From NCBI GenBank assembly GCA_018715445.1, contig DVLP01000049.1, positions 1 through 12,408 on the forward strand: 12,408 nt of DNA. The letters run 5' to 3'. This document shows positions 1 to 5,418 of this stretch, piece after piece. How positions within the stretch are numbered: position 1 is the first letter of the stretch; every line of letters starts with the position of its first letter. A program made the translations under genes and the position numbers. The DNA is from Candidatus Avipropionibacterium avicola (GTDB lineage: Bacteria; Actinomycetota; Actinomycetes; Propionibacteriales; Propionibacteriaceae). The notes beneath the pieces were generated by a model that was not told the DNA's origin, did not search any database, and was given only the letters and a program-made list of their open reading frames with translations.

Positions 1-427
1 GCCACCACGCGACCGGGACCGTCACCGTCATCGCCACGACCACCACGATCGCCGGCCAGGACGGGACCACCCGCAGCACGGCGAAGGCCACCGGAACCGC
101 ACACCAGGCGAAGGACGGTGCGACCAGGGTCAGCCCCATCCACGCCACGACCGCACCGAGCACCGCGGCCACGGCCACCCATCGGCCACCGGTGGCGGTG
201 GCGTTGGCAGTGGCCAGGCGGGAGGCCACCAGGTGCAGTGCGGTCAGCAGTGCCGCGCCGGCCAACACCGCGACACCCCAGTCGGCCAGGCCATGACGGG
301 TGAGGTAGCGGATCGTGCAGGTGAGCACGACGAGCACCATCGTCACGTCCAACCAGAGGTCGAAGCGGCCGACCGAGGCCAGGAGTCCACCTGGGGGACG
401 GCGCACTGCGGTCGGGGTTGTCGCCAT
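1..427 (-). CDS. Probable sensor histidine kinase, N-terminal membrane part (cut by window edge)
   Basis: An open frame runs leftwards off the window from an ATG at 427, with an in-frame TGA three codons upstream, so this start is well bounded. The 142 visible residues begin MATTPTAVRR and then form four or five hydrophobic segments (roughly residues 26-44, 50-68, 83-103, 107-121 and 124-142). Short basic linkers such as RYLTRHG and ASRLATA separate them. The stretch APSFAWCAVPVAFAVLRV resembles the membrane sensor half of actinobacterial NarL-linked histidine kinases, in which such a bundle precedes the HisKA_3 and ATPase domains. Those domains would lie outside the window, so the kinase call is inference; another polytopic membrane protein is possible. 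The gene is divergent from the ankyrin lipoprotein. It has no ribosome binding site, but a TAGCAT hexamer sits eight bases before the ATG, suggesting a leaderless message. Confidence 0.62.
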   Translation of the reverse strand, partial: MATTPTAVRRPPGGLLASVGRFDLWLDVTMVLVVLTCTIRYLTRHGLADWGVAVLAGAALLTALHLVASRLATANATATGGRWVAVAAVLGAVVAWMGLTLVAPSFAWCAVPVAFAVLRVVPSWPAIVVVVAMTVTVPVAWW

Positions 428-435
428 GATCGCTC

Positions 436-441
436 ATGCTA
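436..441 (-). promoter_or_regulatory. Putative -10 element of a leaderless promoter for the kinase-like gene
   Basis: On the minus strand TAGCAT matches the actinobacterial -10 pattern TANNNT and ends eight bases before the ATG at 427. No purine-rich ribosome site lies between them. This spacing would put transcription initiation at or next to the start codon. No -35 hexamer is recognisable. Confidence 0.4.
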
Positions 442-471
442 GCGGGCGCCGATCGGGCTCGACCTCATCCG

Positions 472-503
472 ATCAGCCAGTCGATCATCACCGATCGGCT
501 GAT
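472..503. promoter_or_regulatory. Inverted repeat in a divergent intergenic region
   Basis: ATCAGCC (472-478) and its exact complement GGCTGAT (497-503) are separated by 18 bases. The repeat lies between the divergent kinase-like and ankyrin genes. It could be an operator with half sites two helical turns apart. No regulator family is recognised, and several CGATC words nearby make chance plausible. Confidence 0.3.
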
Positions 504-536
504 GTCGGGCGGTCGCGGTCCGACGACACTGGGGGT

Positions 537-555
537 GAGCCACGGACCGTGGCTC
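537..555. promoter_or_regulatory. Perfect 9-1-9 palindrome upstream of the ankyrin lipoprotein
   Basis: GAGCCACGG (537-545) and CCGTGGCTC (547-555) are exact complements around a single A at 546. As DNA this is a 19-bp operator-like palindrome. As RNA it could fold into an 8-bp stem with a GAC loop that ends two bases before the purine-rich ribosome site GGAGGAA (557-563). It is therefore placed to affect either transcription or translation of the ankyrin gene. Confidence 0.5.
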
Positions 556-577
556 CGGAGGAATCGAGTACCCCACC

Positions 578-1870
578 ATGTCACTGTCACGACGTCACCT
601 GCTCTGGGCGGGGCTGGCCGCCGCCGGCCTCGCCGGCTGTGTGCGCACGCCGACCCCACGCCCGACCCCTCAGGAGCCGACCATGACGACCACTCCCAGC
701 ACACCAACCCCTTCGGCCGGCGACGACTCCGGACACTCGCAGGAGCCTGAAACGCGCGATCAAGCCCAGCTCGACCAAGCCCAGCTCGATCAAGCCCTGC
801 GCAAGGCGGCCTGGGACGACGACGTGAAGGCAGCGCGACGACTGATCCGCGACGGGGCCGATGTCAACGCCAAGGACGACACCGAGCAGTCCGCCTACCT
901 GATCGCCACCAGCGAGGGCCACTTGGAGTTGCTGCGGTTGTGCCTGGCCCACGGTGCCGAGGTCGACGACCTGGACTCGTGGCGGGGGACGGGCTTGATC
1001 CGGGCCGCCGAGCGGGGTCATGGGCTGGTGGTCGGCGCCCTGTTGCAGGCCCGGATCGATCGCGACCATGTGAACCGGATCGGCTACCAGGCGATCCATG
1101 AGGCCGTGTGGTTGGGACGGGACACCGAGACGTACCACGACACCGTACGGATCCTGGTCGCCGGTGGCGTCGAGCTCGACCGTCGATCGGTCACCGAGGG
1201 ACTGACCCCACTCGCGATGGCCCGGTCGAAGGGGTACGCCGGGATCGAGGCCATCCTGCGCACCGCGCAGGCCACCGCCGAGCCGTCCGACCCGGATGCC
1301 GCGTTGTTGGAGGCCGCGCGGGCCGGCGATGCCGACCGGGCTGCGAGTGCGCTGCGGGCCGGGGCCGACCTGGAAGCGCGCGACAGCCGAGGCCGTACGC
1401 CACTGCTGTTGGCGGCTGCCGCCGATCACCTGGCTGTGGCGCGGCTGTTGCTCGCTCTGGGCGCCTCGGTGAATGCGGTCGACGACCAGGCGGACACGCC
1501 GGTGCTGGTGACCGGGGTGTCGGGCAGTGCGGCGATGCTCGAACTGATGATGGTGCACGGACCCGACTTCACGATCCTCAACCGCTTCGGCGGTACGGCG
1601 TTGATCCCGGCCAGTGAGCGTGGCCACGTCGACTTCGTCCGGTTCGCGGTGACGACCGGGATCGACATCGACCACGTCAACGACCTGGGCTGGACCGCGC
1701 TGCTCGAGGCGGTCATCCTGGGCGATGGCGGCAAGCGCCACCAGCAGGTGGTGACGATCCTGCTCGACCACGGTGCGGACCGCAGCATCGCCGACCGCAA
1801 CGGTCAGACCGCCCTGCAGCACGCGCAGGCCAGCGGCTACCGGCGGATCACGGCACTGCTGGAGTCCTGA
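578..1870 (+). CDS. Ankyrin-repeat lipoprotein, probably Tat-exported
   Basis: The 430-residue protein starts MSLSRRHLLW, a twin-arginine-like signal (SRRHLL), followed by a short hydrophobic run and a lipobox LAGC with Cys21. It should be lipidated and held outside the membrane. Residues 22-60 are a Pro/Thr/Ser-rich linker. Residues 61-74 contain a short DQAQL repeat encoded by a 15-base tandem repeat (758-797). From residue 73 to the end there are about 11 ankyrin repeats in two related blocks (73-227 and 242-428). Both contain ERGH, then HVN-x-x-G, then EAV-x-LG with a degenerate tail. The second block resembles widespread bacterial ankyrin proteins carrying HVNDLGWTALLEAVILGDGG. Ankyrin repeats bind proteins; no catalytic motif is visible and the partner is unknown. 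GGAGGAA at 557-563 is rather far from the ATG (14 bases), but no better start exists. A strong hairpin follows the stop. Confidence 0.9.
   Translation: MSLSRRHLLWAGLAAAGLAGCVRTPTPRPTPQEPTMTTTPSTPTPSAGDDSGHSQEPETRDQAQLDQAQLDQALRKAAWDDDVKAARRLIRDGADVNAKDDTEQSAYLIATSEGHLELLRLCLAHGAEVDDLDSWRGTGLIRAAERGHGLVVGALLQARIDRDHVNRIGYQAIHEAVWLGRDTETYHDTVRILVAGGVELDRRSVTEGLTPLAMARSKGYAGIEAILRTAQATAEPSDPDAALLEAARAGDADRAASALRAGADLEARDSRGRTPLLLAAAADHLAVARLLLALGASVNAVDDQADTPVLVTGVSGSAAMLELMMVHGPDFTILNRFGGTALIPASERGHVDFVRFAVTTGIDIDHVNDLGWTALLEAVILGDGGKRHQQVVTILLDHGADRSIADRNGQTALQHAQASGYRRITALLES
758..797 (+). repeat. 15-bp tandem repeat inside the ankyrin lipoprotein gene
   Basis: Two nearly identical 15-base units (758-772 and 773-787, differing at one base, GAT versus GAC) and a partial third (788-797) encode DQAQL-DQAQL-DQAL. 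The repeat keeps the frame. It lies between the Pro/Thr-rich linker and the first ankyrin repeat, so copy-number change would alter only linker length. Confidence 0.75.
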
Positions 1871-1921
1871 GCTCGCCCCGTTCTCGTCCTGAGCTCGGCC
1901 TGTCCGGCTGGAGAACGACTG

Positions 1922-1950
1922 GACCCCGCCGACTCATACCCGGCGGGGTC
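1922..1950 (+). terminator. Strong hairpin after the ankyrin gene
   Basis: GACCCCGCCG (1922-1931) and CGGCGGGGTC (1941-1950) are exact complements with a 9-base loop ACTCATACC. The hairpin starts 51 bases after the ankyrin stop. There is no T tract, which is common for actinobacterial terminators. The loop nearly matches that of the hairpin at 2366-2400. Confidence 0.65.
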
Positions 1951-2012
1951 ATCGCCCAGTAGATCGTGGATCGTCATCGGGACCGTGACGACACTCCGAC
2001 CGACAGGCAAAC

Positions 2013-2087
2013 TGTGGACGATCCTGTGGAGAACCCGCCAATGCCTGTGCACAACCGACCGGGGCCTGTGCACGAGGCTGAGGACAA
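2013..2087 (-). repeat. Cluster of five DnaA-box-like nonamers with iteron-like 21-bp spacing
   Basis: Read on the minus strand, the nonamers are TCGTCCACA (2013-2021), TTCTCCACA (2025-2033), TTGTGCACA (2046-2054), TCGTGCACA (2067-2075) and TTGTCCTCA (2079-2087). Compared with the actinobacterial DnaA box TTGTCCACA, four differ at one base and the fourth differs at two. All share one orientation, and their starts are 12, 21, 21 and 12 bases apart. The middle three begin CCTGTG on the plus strand at 2023, 2044 and 2065. No replication gene is adjacent, so this is unlikely to be oriC. DnaA titration or another regulator site is possible. Confidence 0.4.
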
Positions 2088-2294
2088 CGAACTACTCCCG
2101 TGCAATTCGCCCGAATCCCTTGCCAGAAAGCGATCTGAGGGGATAGAACTGTCTTACGCCATTCCTCCTCGGAGGAGAGGCGGATCGGAAGTCAAGGGTG
2201 GCCGATCCCGATTCGTCGGGGACGATCACCCGGGCAGGTGTCCGTACGGACCCACTGGTGCCAGAACCCTTCGGGGATCCAGGCACGGGGACCG

Positions 2295-2313
2295 ACAGCC
2301 GTGGCACGGCTGT
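2295..2313. repeat. Perfect 9-1-9 palindrome in the gene-poor stretch
   Basis: ACAGCCGTG (2295-2303) and CACGGCTGT (2305-2313) are exact complements around one G. As RNA this gives an 8-bp stem with a GGC loop. It has the same 9-1-9 geometry as the palindrome before the ankyrin gene, but the arm sequence differs. It lies 53 bases from the large hairpin at 2366-2400. Confidence 0.5.
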
Positions 2314-2365
2314 GGACGCATTGCTGGCTCCGGTAGGACAACAGGTGCCACATGATGTCCGACCC

Positions 2366-2400
2366 GGAGGCCTCGCACACTCATACTGTGCGAGGCCTCC
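2366..2400 (-). terminator. Strong hairpin downstream of the AraC-family gene
   Basis: GGAGGCCTCGCAC (2366-2378) and GTGCGAGGCCTCC (2388-2400) are a perfect 13-bp stem with the 9-base loop ACTCATACT on the plus strand. It lies 45 bases past the AraC-family stop and could act in both directions. No T tract follows. The loop shares ACTCATAC with the hairpin after the ankyrin gene. Confidence 0.65.
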
Positions 2401-2445
2401 ACCCATTTCCGGAGTGCTGTTTCCGGTGTGGACCGTCCGACGGGT

Positions 2446-3291
2446 TCAGCGATGCGCCCGTCGATGAGCCCGGGGTGAGGTCCCCACGGCCCGACGAAAG
2501 CGTGTGGAGAAGTGCAGCGGGTCGCTGAAGCCGACCAGACGCGCCACCTCGGCCACCGGGTGGTCGGTGAGCTCCAGGTACATCCGCGCCAGGGACATCC
2601 GTTGGTGCTCCAGGTAGGCCATCGGCGCCATGCCGACCTGCTCGGTGAACAGGTGCGAGAACCGCGACGGCGACAGATGCGCCAGCCGGGCCAGTGCACC
2701 GATGCTGTGGGCCTGGGTCACCGTGGTGTCCAGATGGGTCAGCACGCGCGCGATCCGCGGATCCAACTGGTGGGACCGCGGGTTGGCCGAGTCGCACCAC
2801 ACCAGGGCGAGTTCGAGGGCGTTCATCGCCAGCAGGGCCGATCGTGGGTGGCCGGACCGCGCCCAGCGCGCCATCGTGAGCAGCTGGTCGGTGACCGTAC
2901 GAGCGAGCTCCCCACCCAACGACAGGTGCCGCAGACCGGGCGCCGCCTCGGGCCAGTCCAGCAGCGGGCCCCAGTCCGGGCGGGGATGGACGTGGGCGAA
3001 CGCGATCCCCCACGCCCCGACCGTCGGATCGACCCCGTAGTCGTGGGGCGTCCCCGGCTCGTAGGTGATGACGTCGCCCCCGGCGACGGTCACGGCACCG
3101 GTGGCCGTGAGCAGTCGCCCCTGCCCGGACCGGGTGACGATCAGCAGGTGATCGGTCGTGCCGTGCTCGCGGATCACCCGGTAGCCGGTGACCTCGTCCA
3201 GGCTGCCGGCCGAGATCCGATCGACCTGCGGGACCTCGCGCAACGGCGCGCGAGCAGCGGCCGCTTCGGGTCTGACAGCAGGATCATCCAT
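2446..3291 (-). CDS. AraC-family transcriptional regulator
   Basis: The 281-residue length and layout are standard for AraC/XylS activators. The N-terminal sensor half (about 35-130) is cupin-like, with GRLLTATGAVTVAGGDVITY and the turn PGTPHDY that often lines the ligand pocket. A helical linker (130-170) follows. The C-terminal DNA-binding half (about 193-275) has two helix-turn-helix units: IGALARLAHLSPSRFSHLF, then VAEVARLVGFSDPLHFSTRF, the typical second helix-turn-helix signature. The W-x-x-LL-x-WP pattern near 107-113 is shared with arabinose-type AraC relatives; the effector cannot be read from sequence. It is divergent from the PhyH-like dioxygenase with 55 bases between starts, so that gene is the likeliest target. 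No clear ribosome site precedes the ATG at 3291. Confidence 0.9.
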   Translation of the reverse strand: MDDPAVRPEAAAARAPLREVPQVDRISAGSLDEVTGYRVIREHGTTDHLLIVTRSGQGRLLTATGAVTVAGGDVITYEPGTPHDYGVDPTVGAWGIAFAHVHPRPDWGPLLDWPEAAPGLRHLSLGGELARTVTDQLLTMARWARSGHPRSALLAMNALELALVWCDSANPRSHQLDPRIARVLTHLDTTVTQAHSIGALARLAHLSPSRFSHLFTEQVGMAPMAYLEHQRMSLARMYLELTDHPVAEVARLVGFSDPLHFSTRFRRAVGTSPRAHRRAHR

Positions 3292-3346
3292 GTCCAGAGC
3301 CTAATGACCCCTGTTGTGCAGCGGAAGGCTCGATCACGATGGGACC

Positions 3347-4192
3347 ATGACCAATGTTGCCCATGACGAGGCCATCACCCGATCGGACAGCGGACGCCTC
3401 CTCGCCGAGCCGGATCGGGCCGCCCAGTACGAGCGCGACGGAGTCCTGCTGGTGCCGGGGTTGCTCGACGCCGACGAGACCGCCCACATCCGCGAGGTCT
3501 TCACCACCACGGTCGAGGCCGACACCAGCCTCGGCTTCGACGACCAGGTCGCTGACACCGACATCCTGAAGCGGTATCCCCGCTTCGTCCATCCGCACCG
3601 CCACCGCGACCGCGAGGTCGGCGAGCTGGCCTGGCGCTATCTGCTCGACCGACGCCTCGGTGACATCGTGGCCGAGCTGATCGGACCCTGGTGGGCGGCG
3701 CAGTCGATGTTCTACTTCAAGCCTCCGGGTGCCCGCGGCCAGGCGCTGCACCAGGACGAGACCTCACTGCGGACCCACCCGGAGACCTGCGTGGCCGCCT
3801 GGATCGCGATCGACCCGTGCGATGACGCGAACGGTTCGCTGACCGTGGTCCCCGGATCGCACCGCGAGGACCTGCTGTGCACCAGCCCGGCCGACCCCGA
3901 CGACTCCTTCGCCGGGCGTGGGATCTCCCTGCCCGACGCGGCCGAACGCGTCAGCACCGAGATGGCGCCGGGTGACGTGCTCTTCTTCCACGGCCACCTG
4001 GTGCACGGCTCGCACCGCAACACGACCACGGACCGGTTCCGCCGATCGTTGATCTTCCACTACGTCCCGCAGACCTCGCAGCGGGTGGCTGGGTTCTACG
4101 ACCCGCTGGTCGCACCGGACGGCCGTACGGTCACCATCGACCCGTCGGCGAATGGCGGGCCGTGTGGTGCCGAGTGGCAGACGCTCGACTGA
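3347..4192 (+). CDS. Phytanoyl-CoA dioxygenase (PhyH) family Fe(II)/2-oxoglutarate oxygenase
   Basis: This is a 281-residue cytosolic enzyme of the PhyH family, which hydroxylates a substrate while decarboxylating 2-oxoglutarate. The metal-binding facial triad is visible: H135 and D137 in ALHQDE, and a distal His in FFHGHLVHGSHRN, most likely H220. Arg232 or Arg233 in RFRRSLIFHY is placed to bind the 2-oxoglutarate carboxylate. The N-terminal AAQYERDGVLLVPGLLD is also typical of PhyH and EctD enzymes. The substrate is unknown. It lacks the ectoine gene context, so ectoine hydroxylase is not supported. I chose the ATG at 3347; the frame also opens at a TTG at 3314, which adds 11 atypical residues. 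The ribosome site is weak. It is divergent from an AraC regulator, its probable activator. Confidence 0.87.
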   Translation: MTNVAHDEAITRSDSGRLLAEPDRAAQYERDGVLLVPGLLDADETAHIREVFTTTVEADTSLGFDDQVADTDILKRYPRFVHPHRHRDREVGELAWRYLLDRRLGDIVAELIGPWWAAQSMFYFKPPGARGQALHQDETSLRTHPETCVAAWIAIDPCDDANGSLTVVPGSHREDLLCTSPADPDDSFAGRGISLPDAAERVSTEMAPGDVLFFHGHLVHGSHRNTTTDRFRRSLIFHYVPQTSQRVAGFYDPLVAPDGRTVTIDPSANGGPCGAEWQTLD

Positions 4193-4209
4193 CCGGCACA
4201 CACCGGTGC

Positions 4210-4234
4210 TCGGTCAGGACCCGGGGCCGACCGA
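4210..4234. terminator. Hairpin between convergent PhyH and TetR genes
   Basis: TCGGTC (4210-4215) pairs exactly with GACCGA (4229-4234), and the inside largely continues pairing (GGACCC with GGGGCC, one mismatch). It fills most of the 42-base gap between the two convergent stop codons, so it could end transcription from both sides. No T tract is present. Confidence 0.5.
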
Positions 4235-4843
4235 TCAGGTGGATGGACGGGTGGTGAACACCCGATCGAGGTGGTATCTCGCTGTCGCCACCGCTTCTTC
4301 CGGGCTCTGGTGACCGACCGCGACCGCCGAGGCGAGTGCGTCGATCAGGGCGAAGAAGACGCTGGCCTCCAGATCCGGCTCGGCGCCTTCGTCGACCAGG
4401 CCACGCTGCTGGGCATCGGCGATGACTGAGGCGATGGCGGCCCGGGCGGCAGGGATGTCCTTGAACAAGGACTCCTTCAATTCCGGATGACGGTGCCACG
4501 CGATGTAGTAGGCCAATCCGACGGCTGCCTCCTGGCGTTGTGGGCCACCGGTGGGCAGCACTTCGTCCATGATGCCTTCGAGGACTGCTCGTGGACCGTT
4601 CTCCCACTCGGCCCGTGCGCGGGCACCGATCCGCTCGGCCCGCTCCTTCTCCTGCAGGGCGATCGCGTACTGCAACATCTGCCGGGTGGTGTGGAAGTAG
4701 TGCTGGATCGTTCCCATCGCGTGTCCCGACTCGGCGGCCACCCGGCGCAAGGTGGCGGCAGCGACCCCGTCGGCAGCGACGATCCTGAGCACGACCTCTG
4801 CGATCCCTCGGCGTCGCTGTTCATGGTCAACCACCTTCGGCAT
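4235..4843 (-). CDS. TetR-family transcriptional repressor
   Basis: The 202-residue protein has the usual TetR plan. An N-terminal helix-turn-helix (about 10-55) includes TLRRVAAESGHAMGTIQHYF, where AMGTIQHYF is the typical recognition-helix end. An all-helical ligand and dimerisation domain follows (about 70-195). It resembles BetI-like members with a TetR_C_6-type C-terminus; that subfamily call is moderate. The start is well supported: GGAAGGA lies on the minus strand at 4857-4851, seven bases before the ATG. The gene is divergent from the PH-domain pair. A perfect 7-2-7 palindrome lies between the two genes and over the promoter region, so repression of both itself and the PH operon is likely. 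The inducing ligand is unknown. Confidence 0.9.
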   Translation of the reverse strand: MPKVVDHEQRRRGIAEVVLRIVAADGVAAATLRRVAAESGHAMGTIQHYFHTTRQMLQYAIALQEKERAERIGARARAEWENGPRAVLEGIMDEVLPTGGPQRQEAAVGLAYYIAWHRHPELKESLFKDIPAARAAIASVIADAQQRGLVDEGAEPDLEASVFFALIDALASAVAVGHQSPEEAVATARYHLDRVFTTRPST

Positions 4844-4872
4844 CGCACACTCCTTCCACCCGAACCTGCCGA

Positions 4873-4878
4873 TAGGAT
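4873..4878 (+). promoter_or_regulatory. Putative -10 of the PH-domain operon
   Basis: TAGGAT matches TANNNT and is followed within two bases by the palindrome at 4880-4895, so the expected start of transcription falls inside the palindrome. On the other strand TATCCT (4879-4874) overlaps it and could be the -10 for the tetR-like gene. No good -35 hexamer is visible on either strand. Confidence 0.45.
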
Positions 4879-4879
4879 A

Positions 4880-4895
4880 TCGTGCAACTGCACGA
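4880..4895. promoter_or_regulatory. Likely TetR operator
   Basis: TCGTGCA (4880-4886) and TGCACGA (4889-4895) are exact complements around AC, giving a 16-bp palindrome in the 71-base gap between the TetR gene and its divergent target. It directly follows a -10-like TAGGAT. Size, symmetry and position fit a TetR-family operator; binding is inferred. Confidence 0.65.
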
Positions 4896-4914
4896 AAACG
4901 GCAGGAGGCCCATC

Positions 4915-5418
4915 ATGAGCGAGCCCGCGAGACGAACGGAGCTCCGCCCACCGACGCACCGCTACGACAGCCGGGTCGTCGCGTGGTGGCGGACCCAGTG
5001 GGTGGTCATCACCGCGGTGGTCGTCGTGCCGCTGGTCATCCTCGCTGCGCTGATCCCTGCGGCTCGGTTCTGGCTCCTGCTCCCGGCCGTCGTGGTGACG
5101 ATCATCGGCGGGGCGGCGGCGATCGCCCTACCCCTCTGGTGGTTTCGCTTCCACCGTTGGGAAGTGACCGACCGCGCGGTCTACACCCGGACCGGCTACT
5201 TCTGGCAGAACTGGCGGATCGCCCCGATGTCGCGGATCCAGACCGTCGACACGACACGGGGACCGATCCAGCGGCTGTTCGGACTGTCCACCGTCAAGGT
5301 CACCACGGCCTCATCGGCCGGAGCGGTCGCCATCGAAGGATTGGCCGAGGCAGACGCAGACCGAGTCGCTCATGAGCTCGCCCTGATCACCGACGCCACC
5401 CCCGGTGACGCGACATGA
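4915..5418 (+). CDS. Membrane protein with bacterial PH domain (YdbS-like)
   Basis: The 167-residue protein has a basic N-terminus, two membrane segments (about 28-47 and 54-75) and a bPH2-type domain (about 77-155). The domain starts FRFHRWEVTDRAVYTRTGYF and contains RIAPMSRIQTVDTTRGPIQR, the hallmark core of YdbS/YdbT proteins. The chosen ATG has a perfect AGGAGG (4903-4908) six bases upstream. A GTG at 4882 in the same frame lies inside the putative operator and is rejected. The stop overlaps the next start as ATGA, indicating translational coupling. The Bacillus YdbS-YdbT pair is linked to protection from membrane-acting antimicrobials under SigW control. A similar envelope role here is inference. 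Confidence 0.88.
   Translation: MSEPARRTELRPPTHRYDSRVVAWWRTQWVVITAVVVVPLVILAALIPAARFWLLLPAVVVTIIGGAAAIALPLWWFRFHRWEVTDRAVYTRTGYFWQNWRIAPMSRIQTVDTTRGPIQRLFGLSTVKVTTASSAGAVAIEGLAEADADRVAHELALITDATPGDAT

Larger units (their letters stand above)
1951..2365. other. Gene-poor stretch between two hairpins
   Basis: I support no protein gene in these roughly 415 bases. The frames that stay open on either strand give Arg/Pro/Gly-rich translations without recognisable motifs, typical of non-coding GC-rich DNA. One minus-strand frame (2380-2192) contains a W-rich phrase WIPEGFWHQW, which might be a fossil of a coding sequence but matches no family I can name. The stretch does contain structure: DnaA-box-like nonamers at 2013-2087, a short CTCCT-CGG-AGGAG hairpin near 2165-2177, and a perfect 9-1-9 palindrome at 2295-2313. 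A small RNA or a replication/regulatory locus is possible; neither is shown. Confidence 0.5.

Noticed and set aside
587..1822. Long open frame on the minus strand opposite the ankyrin gene
   Set aside because: It is a GC-rich shadow frame: the plus-strand frame has a lipoprotein signal and clear ankyrin repeats, while the minus translation has no recognisable domain and is rich in Arg, Gly, Gln and Val.
2013..2087. Chromosomal or plasmid replication origin
   Set aside because: The DnaA-like boxes are degenerate, and no dnaA, dnaN, rep or par gene or AT-rich unwinding stretch is adjacent.
2192..2380. Remnant of an HNH/DUF222 or transposase gene in the gene-poor stretch
   Set aside because: A W-rich phrase on the minus strand looked protein-like, but no family motif, HNH signature or flanking repeat could be identified.
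2512..3366. Long open frame on the plus strand opposite the AraC-type gene
   Set aside because: The minus frame has a complete AraC architecture; the plus translation is Arg/Gln/Gly-rich without a domain.
3347..4192. Ectoine hydroxylase (EctD)
   Set aside because: It belongs to the same superfamily and has the HQD motif, but there are no ectABC neighbours and the surrounding residues do not match the EctD signature well enough.
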